Shown piece by piece: positions 44,072 through 54,902 of a DNA stretch of 64,000 nt. Every line of letters starts with the position of its first letter. The stretch's first letter is position 1. A program made the translations under genes and the position numbers. This DNA comes from Pholiota molesta (Eukaryota > Basidiomycota > Agaricomycetes > Agaricales > Strophariaceae): NCBI GenBank assembly GCA_014925825.1, contig JACGCK010000031.1, positions 124,001 through 188,000 of the forward strand. The letters are read 5' to 3'. Below the pieces are notes generated by a model that ran no database searches, was not told the origin of the DNA, and saw only the letters and a list, made by a program, of their open reading frames with translations.

Positions 44072-44846
44072 TGGGAAGGAAACACCCAATCGTTTCGAAT
44101 TAAGAGATGTTCAAGCTGCAAGGCAATTGTGGGTTGATAAGAAATGATTGAAACTTTCGAACCGTACCTTGCAGGAGTCAACGAGTCAACGTCACTGTAC
44201 ACGTCAAACCCAGGTCAAACTGACTGAAACGTGCTTTGTGACTTATTTGTGACAGTGTGTTAGATACAAGTTAGATATCTTACATTTCCAGGTGAAGGGT
44301 AAATACAGGGTAAATATTTCGTGACAAGTAAGTATTGATAAAGCAATGATCAGGATTTTTCAGAAGCGCTTATTGTAAGTATTATAATGGACGTCTGTCC
44401 GAGGAAGAGGAGAGTCGTCAATTTTGTGACTTACGGTAAATTGTGACAGAGTTTCGGCAACTTAGACTGACATGGACTCCGGTGGCATGCTCGCCCGCAG
44501 AAAATTAACGGTATCCGGATCACTATCCAGTGGAATTGCAACAAGGTGCCATTAGAGTGATATTGGTTTGCTTGATAACCATTGCAGATGTAAGTGTAAA
44601 TATAACTATAGGTATCAATGTACTAATTAAAGTTTTGATACTATTGAGTACATAGTCCAAGTCATGTCCAAGCCAGTCATTATTATTCGGTACGACAATC
44701 CCACCGGTCCGTTGAGAAGGGATCAACCATAAGTAACACAAGAGAAAGAATAACCAGACTAGGGATGGTCAATCAATGTGGGCTCTACCCCATAATTCAG
44801 GGGAAAACTGGGTGCCGTCAAGGTGCCATTTCTAAATGGATGTAAT
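44072..44846. other. Intergenic, no gene seen
   Basis: About 780 bp of AT-rich DNA between two minus-strand F-box genes, with no supported feature. Confidence 0.6.
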
Positions 44847-46372
44847 TCAACGGACGACCAAGGCGTCAATCCAAATGTCCATGCCCTCGTCTCGGTAGCG
44901 CCTCAACAACTCCTCCATCGAGGGTAGCAAGGGGTTTATTGAATAGAGATGGAATGAGTTCAGAGTATTTGTCGGAGGTCGTCCGGGTGCCTTGCGCGTC
45001 CTTAATCGCGATTCAAAGAACGCTGTTAGACAAGGATGTGTATACCACTTTCCGTAGCAGTGCAATGTCAGCGATTGAAGGAGAGGAAGCATGGGCTGTG
45101 TCTGCGGCGATGATGTCCTGCCGTCCGCAGAAGTCGAGAAACGGGACCGCGGGGTACATTCCCTGAAGAACGTGTCCGTGATAGGATCTTCATCGAGCGC
45201 GCTAAAGGAGAAGCGTAGGTCCAGCTGACGCAGACATGGAAGCTCTGTCATGCATTGCATAAGTTGTTGTTCGGAGAGGGGAATATATCTAATGCTGAGT
45301 GATTCCAACGTCGACGCCACACGCCGAAGAAATGTAATGAAATTGGAATGGGTTGGAGACCATGCCGGGGCTTGCTTTGCTAACCATTTTAAACGGAGAT
45401 TGGTAAGCTTGGGCAGTGAAAGGAAAGAGAGAAATGTGGTTAGGTGAGACTCTGGGTGATGGGTTGCCGGCGGCGCGTCAATACCGCCTCCATGGAGAAC
45501 GAGATCCAGCGTCTCCAAGGTTGGTAATGAGATGGAATCTACGATTATATGTTCGTCGGCCATGATGCAATTCACGTTGACTGTAAAGTGTCGTAAATTT
45601 TCTGTCTGTGAAAGAATCTCCAGACATTTGTCTAACGTTAGCAAATTATTATGCTCTAGTTGAAGGTCCAACATGGTAAGCTGATGCCACGGAATATTTA
45701 GAGCTGAGACATCGAGCGCCGAATCAGAGCTCCAGGTCCCATTGAGCCTGATCGCCAGCGACTGCAGCTGCGGCAGGTCGATAGGAAGAGACTTTTGTAG
45801 ATCCTTGACGTCCGATGCGGGCAGGATCAATTGGACGTCTCTCCACCGACGCGCTTGGGGTATAAGCGCGGCCACGAGCTGGGACGAGCGTTGATTGGGA
45901 ACGCGTCCAACTGGGATATGAACCAGTCGGATACTGAGCGGGTAGCTTTTAGAGCGTTTCAGCCAGCGGTCCATGGTGTCCATGACATGTTTGTCATATG
46001 TCGCGGTCGAATCTTTGCCCGATCCAGTGATTTCGATTTCGAAAGCCGACCAAAGCTTTGGCGTATGGAGGACAAGATGTTTCCAAGATTTACAGACTCG
46101 TGAAAGAAGGAGAGGTGCATCGTCGATGTCAAATCGAGGCAACTCGGGTAGACAATAGCTGAATATTTCTATTACAAGTTCGACAGGCAATGCTTCGAAT
46201 GGTGGTGCTGCGTGAGGACGACGACCAAGGTCAGATCCCTATATACCAAGGACATTGAGAAACATCGCATTTTGGTGGAAGCTGGCCAATTAAGACTCAC
46301 TTTAGCAGCTTTGAGGCTCTGTAAAGAACCATTAAAAAGTTGAGATCGTTTATATTTCAAGTATTCGGGCAT
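44847..46372 (-). CDS. F-box protein of a second type
   Basis: The model joins 46301-46372 and 44847-46238 (minus strand), giving 487 codons plus stop, with a 62-nt intron. The first exon reads MPEYLKYKRSQLFNGSLQS; exon 2 begins GSDLGRRPHAAPPFEALPVEL. The F-box is LPVELVIEIFSYCLP, followed by PLLLSRVCKSWKHLVLHTPKLW. A leucine-rich region then runs to the end (LVVR). The upstream sequence has a possible leader intron (gtgagt...tatgtatag), so the real 5' end may lie further out. It lacks the N-terminal helix and the acidic tail of the other F-box genes here and represents a separate subfamily, although the general role (SCF adaptor) is the same. Confidence 0.8.
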
Positions 46373-47943
46373 CCTATACATAGAGAGTGAGCAGGGCGAA
46401 GACGATGAAGACGACGGAGGACTCACTGATAGTGACGCAGGATGTAGTGGACAGGACAAGATGTGGAGTTGGAGGAGAGTGGTGCATTTAAAGGAAAGAC
46501 GTGTCTCTGCTCCAATGTGGTTGAATCTAAGATTAGGTCGCAGCGTCGCCTTTTCTATCTCACGGCAGCCATTTCGGGAACCGTTCGTAAGACAAGGTTA
46601 TCTCGGAGAGTATACACATCAATCTCGTGTATGATCTCGATGTGAGCGTTTGGACCTTTGACAGAATGGGGTTAGAATGGCTATAATGGAACTGATAGCA
46701 TTGCTCACCTCAGGCTCAAATTCCCAAGTGCCTACAAAAAGTTACTGTAATAGCCTGTATTGGGTGAACAACCCAAATCGAGCTTGCGTTTCTCCGCGTC
46801 GTCTGCGGCTCAAGCACAATGCTCTATAACAGGTTGTGCCGTCCACAATTGAGCAACTTCTCCGTTGTGGCAGCCCGCATCCGAGACACGACAGTCCCAA
46901 AACGATGATTAGGGTTAAAGTCAGACTCACCCATTCCATAACTGGACGACCATGCATGACTGCGGCTTTACGATACACGATGATGTGACGCTATCTTCAG
47001 GCTGCCAACGGCAAATGGATGCCAAAATTCCTGCCCACAATATTAAAACGACCAACCCAAATCAACACATGCAGGATACTAGTACTAGCTGGTACTACTT
47101 CTTGTTTATCGAGTTTCATGGTTCAACTTGAAGTTGCTTCGTAGCAAACCAACAATCCTTGATTGACTAACCAACCGACGCTTTATCTTCGACCCACTCA
47201 AAGACACACAGGTTACCGTTGCGAAATGAAGTGTTTGTGGATTCCGATTCCCGAATGTTACTGGAAACCCCTGGGAGCAACCTAGGAATAGCTGTGTTAT
47301 AAACCTATTGTCCGCTGGTAAACGGAGTCCGTTGTCGAGAGCCGGGACCCCTCGAAGCTGTAATATGCATTAAGCACTTGTTGCGAAGAATGGAACGCTT
47401 GCATGCCGACCCCTATTCAGCATAAAGGTTGGTATTGTAAGTTCACAATCGCGAAATGAATAATGTAAGCGCACTTGAAACCTTGTTGGACTTGAAGTTT
47501 GAAGACATTAGCTTCCCCACAATGCCTTGGAAACGACGACATGTCTCGACGCCACTTTGGGGAGGCCGGTGAATGACCGTTTCGACTTTTTTCACGCCAA
47601 GGTGTCGACCCAAATCATGCAAGAACGTCGAAGTCGTTGTCAGTGCGAATGGTCGCCGCGATGTACGGAAGTGTCAAGGGTTTGGACGTGATAGTACAGA
47701 GAAAAGGTTGCTATCATCAATGGCGGTGCAAAAACGCAGTCATCGGCCCGAATCAAGTGAAAGTTTCCCTTCGTTACCCGTAAACTCATGATCAGGATGA
47801 AAAAAAACTAGTCGTTGTACCCATTACAAACACGGTCGTGAGGATCACTCAATTGTACTCAACGATAAGTAAAAGAAACACGGCATCGGACAGCATGAAC
47901 AATGAAAGAAACGAGATGAATGACTAGTACGTATGACTCAACC
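46373..47943. other. Intergenic, no gene seen
   Basis: About 1.6 kb with only short ORFs and no recognised domain. Some of it is probably promoter and leader of the F-box gene. Confidence 0.5.
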
Positions 47944-50896
47944 TCAGAAGAACTTGCCAAAATCGTACGCCTCTGCACCACCAGCCTCCTTCTTTCCTTC
48001 AGCCCGCTTCGCCTTCGTAGCCGACGGTGTATTCGCTACTTTAGCACTGGTTTCCGCAGAAGGCACCTTCTTCGCACCAGGGGCGGCGCCTATCGCAGAA
48101 GAAGATTTTGATTTTGGTGGCATGGACTTGGCCTTCGACGCAGTCTTGATGGGCGCAATCACGGGCTTCTCCTGCACTTTGGCCTGTTTGGCCTTGGCTG
48201 ATGAAGCTTGCACAGGTTTGAGAGGCTTCGATATCTGCTGCTGCTGCGCGCTCATGGAAGCAAGCTGCTTCGCATTGGTTCGTGATGGCTTAGCAAGAGC
48301 AGCTGCGAATGCGACCTTTTTAGCAGGCCGCGCGGGCGGAGCAGCTTCCGCCTCTAGCGCGCGCTTGCGTTTTTGCTTGTTGGAGAGCGGTGCCGGAGCC
48401 GGAAGGTCGTCTTCGTCTTCGTCGTCATCTTCCTGTCCCTCCTCTTCTGATCCTTCGCTCCCCTCCTCTTCTCCTTCTTCCGCGTCCTCCTCCTCTTCAT
48501 CATCGACATCCATACCCGCATCATCATCACCCGCGGACTGCTCAGCACCGTCATCGCTCGCCTCAGCCTCAGAATCCTGAAGGCCAGCCCAATCCTGCTC
48601 GAGCGCCGCGTGCCGCGCGTCCGCGGCTCTCGCCGGCGCGAGCCTGACGAGTCCGCCGTCCCTCCGTCTGTCCTTCCGCGTCGGGAGCCCGGCCAGGACA
48701 GCCTCATCGTGTGCGTAGAGCTGTGCGAGAAGCGTGTCTGATTCCGCGTGCGACGCCTCGGCGGGGGTGGATTTAGGGGACGCGGATGATGGGGGAAGCG
48801 TGTAATGGGAGAGTTTGCCCACGCTCCAATCACGGAGAACAATGCGTGCTGCGCCTGTCAAATCCAACTCTCCTTTCTGTTGGGTGAGAATAGCAGAAAA
48901 ATATCAGTTAGAAAGTTGACTCGGGAAACCAGATGAAGGGAAGAGGGAGAGCACGGAGTCATGACGCTGCGCGATCGATGACGACACGTGGGAGATGAAG
49001 AGAATCGCAAATAGAAAAAAAAATGGGGGGTGTTGTGTCATAACCATAAAAATAGAGTCAAAACGTACTCTTTTCACGAGTTGGTTCGCGCGGGCCACAC
49101 CTGACAGGAAGGACGTCAAATCGCCCTTGACGAACGCGGGAAGGCTGTATAGCAGCATGAGGTCTTCAACGTTCGCACGAGAGACGATCTCCAACACTGA
49201 GAATGGAAAAGATAAACCAAGAATCAACGAGAGATCATCATTTAGAATGCGAATAGTAGACATACCTGGGGGTTTGGGATCCTTCAAGCGGTCTATTCTG
49301 CCCTTGCTGCGAAGCAGAATATCGCGGGCTCGGCCCTCCTCGAGCACCGCCGCGTCTGCGGCGTCATCATGCACGAATGAGAGCCCAGGCGTGTCGATGA
49401 TCAGCATTTTTTGGTCCTCGGATTCCAATTCCACCTCCTGAGGAAGTTCGGTGGTCGTGGGCCCACGCGATGACGAGGATAGAGTGTATACGGGCAGTGC
49501 TGATCGTTTCAGGAGCGAATTAATCAACGAGCTCTTCCCGACCTACGTAACAAATAGAACTGTAAGTCAAAAACAGAGCACATTCAGGAGATACCCGGGG
49601 AACACATACATTGGCCACGCCAACGACAGCTACAGCCAAAGGCTCGTCACCCTCTTTTTCTTTCGCCCAATGGCTGAGGCAGGAGAGGATGGAATCAGCG
49701 CCGATGGCATCAGTCGTGGGTATTTTGGGCGCCTTGCCCTTGCCCTTTTTGATTTTGGGGACAGCTTGCACCACTGGTTCGGGGAGGAAGGAGGTGGCAG
49801 AGCGGAAAAGGAGGGTTGGGTGTTCATTTCTTAGCTGAGTCGACCATTGGACGACGGCTTCTCTCGGACATGTGTCTATTGTAGAGAACGATACACCAAT
49901 TAATTTGAGAAGCAATGAAAAAGAAACGAACACGCACCAATTTTGTTCAGGACGAAAAGGACCTTCTTCCCCATCCCCTTCACAGTCTCCTCGATGTGCT
50001 TGCTGCGATAAGCCAGCGGATCGCGCGCATCCAGCACCTCAACCACCACATCCGCCTTCGCAAGCACGGCCTGCAGGTTGGGCAAGTCGCGGTTGATCAG
50101 CACCGGCACCTCGTCCTCCTCATCCTCGTCCTCCTCCTCCACCACCTCCGCCGCAGGCCTGGGCCGCGGCTTCAAGTGCGTCCCGAGGCTCTTCGCACTG
50201 AGCGCAGCGATGCTCTCCGCACCGACGTTCAGGTCCCTCGATACCTTCCCCTCGCCCGCCCCGTCGAGCTCTCCATCCGAGCCCTCTCCCTCCTCCGCCT
50301 CCGCCTCCGAGTCCTCGAAAGGCTCCCCGCGGGCGATAGCGCGCGCCTTCGCCAGCGCGCGCTGCTTCTCCTGCTTCTTCTTCTCCTTCTCTTCTGCGGC
50401 CTGTGGGCGCAGGGGGTTAGCTGCCGGGGATCCAACGAGCCACATATAGAAAGAAACTCGACGCACTATCCGGCGCTGCTCCGCGACCTCCGCCAAGATC
50501 TGGTCTTTATACGGGAACTCACTCGGAATACCGGGGTCCTTGGGCGTCTCTACAAATCAAAACGCACGAAACGCACGAAACAGACGATGAGCGACGGCAT
50601 GCGGCGGACGAGAAGAGAAAAGGAAAAAGGGGGACAAGACGCACTGCTCTTCCACTGCGGGTTCTTCTTCGCCGCCTTCGCCGCCTTGCGCTTGCTCTCC
50701 TTCACCTGCTTCCTCCGCTTGGCGCGGTCGTTCGTCGACCGCCTGTTGCTCGTCTCTGTCGTTCAGACCATCGAGGACAAACGGGGAGAATGTCCAGGGG
50801 GGAAGGGATGCATATAAAACGAAAGTAAATGAGCTTTCCGAACCCACAGGCGACGAAAAGACAGGGATTCTACGCACCTTTCCTTATACGAGGCAT
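47944..50896 (-). CDS. NUG1: Nucleolar GTPase NUG1/Grn1 (nucleostemin family)
   Basis: This GTPase family is needed for 60S pre-ribosome assembly and export. The protein starts MPRIRK with an intron right after, then a basic, Lys-rich region (RRKQVKESKRKAAKAAKK) typical of the GN3L/Grn1 domain and a coiled acidic linker. The GTPase motifs are in permuted order, as in this family: NKID (G4, split by an intron), then FRSA (G5), then VGVANVGKSSLINS (G1, split by an intron) and DTPG (G3). The C-terminal part has LTGAARIVLRDWSVGKLSHY, acidic runs and an Ala/Lys-rich tail ending YDFGKFF. Several introns are present. Codon use is GC-rich in the charged regions, so several open frames on the plus strand are shadows. 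Confidence 0.9.
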
Positions 50897-51344
50897 GGTA
50901 TCGCCTGTTAAACCGTAGGATCAGAGGCCGCGAATGAAGAGAAGGCCGTCGACGTCGTCGTCGTCGTTTGCAGTGCAGGTGAAAAATCTTGCGATTACCG
51001 CATTCAGCGAAGATCGACCGTGGGAGTAAGATACCATATACGGACAGCTTCGGCCCGCTCAACCTTCCTTCACCCAAGGGGTATGCAGAAAAAAAATCAA
51101 ATATATAGGGTCGAAAAGTTTGTTTAAGGCAAAAATTTCCCCCCCTCCCCCCCTTTATGGTCCAAAAAAGGAAATTTGTCACGTGTTTCTCATGCAATTC
51201 TGATTACTAATGCACTAAAATAGTGAGCACCCAGTCCTCCCAGCACTAAATCTTCTTTGAGCACTGTTTTCGAATACCTGTGCCTGTAGCATTCATCTTA
51301 CAATCATTATCACTAGTCCCTTGCACCAAAGAAGCTCATCCTCA

Positions 51345-51352
51345 GTTATAAA
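51345..51352 (+). repeat. Target-site duplication, left (hAT element)
   Basis: GTTATAAA directly precedes the TAGTG terminus and recurs at 52496-52503 after the right end. An 8-bp duplication is the hAT hallmark. Confidence 0.8.
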
Positions 51353-52495
51353 TAGTGTTGTGAAGGCTCAGGCTTTGCAAAAAAGCCCGGGCTTGGGCCC
51401 GGCTTAGAGGGCTCGGGCCTTCTGAAATCTCAGGCCAGGCCCAAAGCCTGCAATAGGGCTTGGCCCGGCCTGGCTTGGGCCTGAGCCCGGGCTTTTGGCC
51501 TATTTTTAGAACCCTGCCAGGGATGCCACCTAAACGTCTTCACGCCGCAGAGACTGCAATATGTGCAGTACCCTTTGCGCGAGAAGACGGTATGGTGAGT
51601 CCTAGGCACCATGCTGTCCGCCGTCGTCGGCGGACAGCACCGCGGTGGCGCTGTTACTCTTCGCCGTCGCGCTGTCCGCTCACGTTGTCATCATCGCACA
51701 ATCGCGTATGCTGTGGTGCTGCCATCGGTCCGCGTGCCCGATGGCGACGAGCGACTTCCAGAGGGAGAGGGGCGCGAGAGGCGGGTCGTTGGTGACGTGA
51801 CAGGGCGCAAGGACGCGCAGCGGCGGCGGGGGCGCGCGAGGCTAATGGGCGGTGGTGGCTGCGGCTCCACGTCGCCGTGGAAGGAAGCTGTGGGGAGGGA
51901 GATGAGTGTCAGTGGCAAGCGAGGGTGAAGGGCGTAGGGGGGCGTACCTGGTGGGTCTCCCGCTCCCGGGTCTCCCCTTCCATTCCTACACCACTTCGTC
52001 CATCGTAGTGGTGCGTGAGCGAGCACAGCGTCGTGGCGGGCGTCGTCACAGCGCGATGTGGCGGGCGGTGGGGGCGACGCGGTGCATGCGCGGGCGACAT
52101 CCATTGTCGTTGGTAATGGTTGGGGGTGACGTGGCGGGCCACGGGCGTCGTTGCAGCACGACATGGCGGGCGGTGGGGGCGACGTGGCGGGCGACGTGGT
52201 GGGCATCGTCGCGGCACGACGTGGCGGGCTGTGTGGGCGACGTGGTGCATGCGCGGGCGATGTCGTCCATTGTCGTTGGCGGTCAGAAACGAGTGACGCG
52301 ACTCACCTGGAGGCAGAATTGAAGCTCCGACTGAAGTATCAAAAGCCGGGGCCTGGGCCGCGGGCTCGGGCTTTCAAATATTTCGAGCCAGGCCCCAGGC
52401 CGCCTCAAGCCCTGCCACGGGCCCGGCTTGGCCCGGCCTGAGCGGGCCTGGTACCCGGGGCCTAGGGCTTCCAAGCCCGAGCCGTCACATCACTA
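51353..52495. mobile_element. Non-autonomous hAT-type DNA transposon
   Basis: The element is 1143 bp. Its left end reads TAGTGTTGTGAAGGCTCAGG. The reverse complement of its right end reads TAGTGATGTGACGGCTCGGG, so the terminal inverted repeats match at most positions. Both ends continue into GC-rich runs of the word GGCCCGGGCTT. It is flanked by an 8-bp duplication, GTTATAAA. It has no transposase ORF, so it would need a transposase supplied elsewhere. The interior is GC-rich with imperfect tandem repeats. It lies about 450 bp upstream of NUG1, so it might affect that promoter. Confidence 0.8.
52030..52290. repeat. GC-rich imperfect tandem repeats inside the hAT element
   Basis: Segments of the form GCGCGATGTGGCGGGCGGTG, GCACGACATGGCGGGCGGTG and GCACGACGTGGCGGGCTGTG repeat, with a paired motif GTGCATGCGCGGGCGA at both sides. 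Spacing is irregular. Such GC-rich subterminal arrays occur in several DNA transposons, but no function is known here. Confidence 0.6.
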
Positions 52496-52503
52496 GTTAT
52501 AAA
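52496..52503 (+). repeat. Target-site duplication, right (hAT element)
   Basis: The second copy of GTTATAAA, directly after the right end CACTA. Confidence 0.8.
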
Positions 52504-53014
52504 TGGCCACACCTATTAGCTCAGTGGCACATATCATCACTGTCAAGGGATTGCATTATCTGATTCCAGAAATAATCTTTCACTTTTGACAGCCTTGATG
52601 TGAACCTCTAGTGATATTTCAACCAATATTATTAATTTAACCTATAAGAAGGCTCTTGAAAAGGCTAGTAAGTGCCCGTCAAGCACTAAGGTATCATAGA
52701 ATTATTAGAATATTGCTAATACACACTATTTTGGGATACACTGAGTGAAGCTGAGCAATTGCTGAGTAATGTGACTGTCCAGTGGGTGTTCCAACCTCGT
52801 CCTAGATGCTAGTTGTACCCTCTAGAAGTCTGTATATGGCTGCAAGGGTTGTAAAACATTGTATTAAAGCTATAGAAGATGTATATCAATGTAATAATGC
52901 TTTCTGAGGCATAAAAATCACTGTCAAAAAAAGTTTGATTAAGCCATCCAAGGGGTACCCCCCTCCCCACGTCATATGCCGGAATTTGCCGGTGCATACC
53001 CCTTGCCTTCACCT
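52504..53014. other. Intergenic, no gene seen
   Basis: About 510 bp of AT-rich DNA between the hAT element and the tyrosine-recombinase retrotransposon. It may simply be the former insertion context of both. Confidence 0.5.
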
Positions 53015-53017
53015 GAA

Positions 53018-53132
53018 GACCTCTCACTGCTGCGCTGCTCAAGTTTGGCGAGGACATCATGACATGAAGTCCAAAAGGTAGCAGTAACCGGGGTCCATGC
53101 GGATCCCAATAGATTGGCGATGAGAAAGTGGC
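53018..53132 (-). repeat. Split direct repeat B2 (3' end)
   Basis: Shares about 110 bp with B1 (53709-53820), from GACCTCT to AAGTGGC, with one 3-bp difference near the outer edge (CTCTCACTGCTGCG against CTCTGCTGCG). In sense orientation it is the terminal repeat after A2. Confidence 0.85.
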
Positions 53133-53226
53133 GCTATGTAATACAGATGTGTATGATACTCGAAGCATGTAAATGACAAGACAGAGATATTGAGATTAAA
53201 ATAAAAGAAGGGTGCAGGAGGGTGGG

Positions 53227-53711
53227 CGAAAGAAAAGGGCTCAAACTACGAGGAATAAATAGTAAGTCAATACAAATACTTTTGAGCCTGAAGGCGAGGA
53301 CGAAGTCCTAGGAGAGATCCAGCAAGGAACATACCAAATGAGTGATTAATGGAATCTAGAATAGATTAAGAGAGGCGAAGCCTCGAAGAGATTAATCACT
53401 GTGCAAAGGGTGTAATGTTCAGTGCTGGAGGAGAGGATGAAGCGCGGGGCGCTTACCTGTGCTGAGATGTCGAGATGAGAAGTCTGAGGACAAGAGCAGC
53501 ACAGGTGTGGAAGAGCTGATGGCCGAAACCTTTTCCTGACTAAGCATCCGCTAGAATATAGCACCAAGACAGAAATTCGGCACACCATTTTGAGTGCATA
53601 CGAGCGGTGCTCGGCACAAAGAGAGAGCGAGCGGAGCTCGAAGGTAGAACTCTGAGCGGGCTCAGAGGCCTACGGAATGACTCCCTACCCTTGGAATCCG
53701 CATTACGACGA
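53227..53711 (-). repeat. Long repeat A2 (internal copy, with insert)
   Basis: Homologous to A1 at 58255-58651. The main block (53336-53711) is identical to A1. It is followed by an 89-nt stretch (53246-53334) absent from A1, then about 19 bp shared again. It abuts B1 directly. Confidence 0.9.
53246..53334 (-). other. Intron-like 89-nt insert present only in A2
   Basis: On the minus strand the insert begins GTATGT and ends CCTCGTAG, with possible branch sequences (TTGAC, CTTAC) near its 3' end. Removing it joins CATTTG to TTTGAG, which is exactly the sequence of A1 at 58266-58280. A1 therefore looks like the spliced version of A2. Confidence 0.75.
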
Positions 53712-53820
53712 CCTCTGCTGCGCTGCTCAAGTTTGGCGAGGACATCATGACATGAAGTCCAAAAGGTAGCAGTAACCGGGGTCCATGCGGATCCCAATAG
53801 ATTGGCGATGAGAAAGTGGC
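53709..53820 (-). repeat. Split direct repeat B1 (internal)
   Basis: Lies between the recombinase stop (53895) and A2 and matches B2. In sense orientation it begins GCCACTTTCTCATCGCC. Confidence 0.85.
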
Positions 53821-53894
53821 TATGAAGGGTGAAGATGTTGTTGAGGGGTGGTGGTGGTGAAGAATGATGGAAAGCGAGGAGCCAAGAGGCCAAG

Positions 53895-54902
53895 TTAAAG
53901 GTGGAGGCGAAGCCGCAGAGAGGCGAGTTGTTGCTCGGCTCGGATTGTAGGATTGTCCCGAATATAGACCTTCCATGCAACTGAAGACCACCGTCCGATA
54001 GCTTGAATGACGTCTTCGGAAAGGCCAAGGCTAGCATAGAACGTTGCACCTCCTGCACGGGCAGAATGCCCCCCAAACTCCCTGCTCAGAAGGCTAAAAA
54101 AGCGAGCATCAAACCAAGAGCGACTGGGGTGGGAACCATCCTCGCGAATAAAGAGAGCAAGACGACCGAGATGTAGGGCATCACGGTGTGAGATATACTC
54201 ATGAAGGAGAGCCACGGGGTCTGCAATGTCCTGAACATGGTGAAGGATGTCTGTACCACGATAGAAGGGGTCGGCTTTGTGATAAGGTAGGCGATATTGA
54301 ACTTGATCGGGTGTGAAGATGAGAGAGTCACGCTGAATCACTTTGCGCCAGTCGAAAAGATCTTTGCTGTTCTTCTGAACCAGCTCGCCGGAGCGGTGAC
54401 ATGCGTAAAAGCAGCAGGATAGAATGGTGGCAAATAAAAAGTCATCGTAACATTTGGAAGATCGAGCAACCAGAAGGAAGGCCTGAAGATGGGCGGGCCG
54501 GAGAGGCAGCTTGCGATGCACACCATCAGCGCGAACCTTCTTTGAACCTCGAATAGTTGCTTTGACGAGAGGGTGGCTGCGGTTGTCATCGAAATCCGGG
54601 TAGATGTCAGAGAGGAAATGATGGACACCAGTGAGATATTTTGGGGCGGAACTGATGAACATTGAAGTATAAGCGACGTAACGTGAGAGGGTTTGGGGGG
54701 TGGGTTCAATAGAAAGGCCGTGGTTGAGACAGAAGGAAATATAATCACGAGCTCCTGTTGCATATCCTTTCACTGTCGACTTTTCGATAGCATTGACCTG
54801 AAGATGAACCATGCGACTGTCGAGGTCAGCAAGGTCCATGAGTGGGCGAGCCTTTCTCGGAGAGAAAGACCCACCCAGGGCGCTCAAAAGCATTCCCTCC
54901 AT
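53895..54902 (-). CDS. Tyrosine recombinase of the retrotransposon
   Basis: 335 residues, starting MEGMLLSALGG, with a SAM-like N-terminal core-binding region (STVKGYATGARDYISFC) followed by the catalytic domain. The tyrosine-recombinase residues are visible: Arg in ACHRSGELV, the His-xx-Arg motif in GGHSARAGGATFYASLG, and the nucleophile Tyr in WKVYIRDNP near the end. It should integrate the circular DNA product without target duplication. The ORF overlaps the end of the RT ORF by 19 nt in another frame, so it is probably translated from its own transcript or by reinitiation. It is intact by eye. Confidence 0.9.
   Translation of the reverse strand: MEGMLLSALGGSFSPRKARPLMDLADLDSRMVHLQVNAIEKSTVKGYATGARDYISFCLNHGLSIEPTPQTLSRYVAYTSMFISSAPKYLTGVHHFLSDIYPDFDDNRSHPLVKATIRGSKKVRADGVHRKLPLRPAHLQAFLLVARSSKCYDDFLFATILSCCFYACHRSGELVQKNSKDLFDWRKVIQRDSLIFTPDQVQYRLPYHKADPFYRGTDILHHVQDIADPVALLHEYISHRDALHLGRLALFIREDGSHPSRSWFDARFFSLLSREFGGHSARAGGATFYASLGLSEDVIQAIGRWSSVAWKVYIRDNPTIRAEQQLASLRLRLHL

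Noticed and set aside
47933..48867. Long open frames on the plus strand at the NUG1 C-terminal exon
   Set aside because: Caused by the low-complexity acidic and Ala/Lys-rich codons of NUG1 on the minus strand; Ser runs are the mirror of Asp/Glu runs.
51600..52330. Several long open frames on both strands inside the hAT element
   Set aside because: GC-rich repeats keep all frames open; no transposase motif (no BED finger or hAT dimerisation block) is visible.
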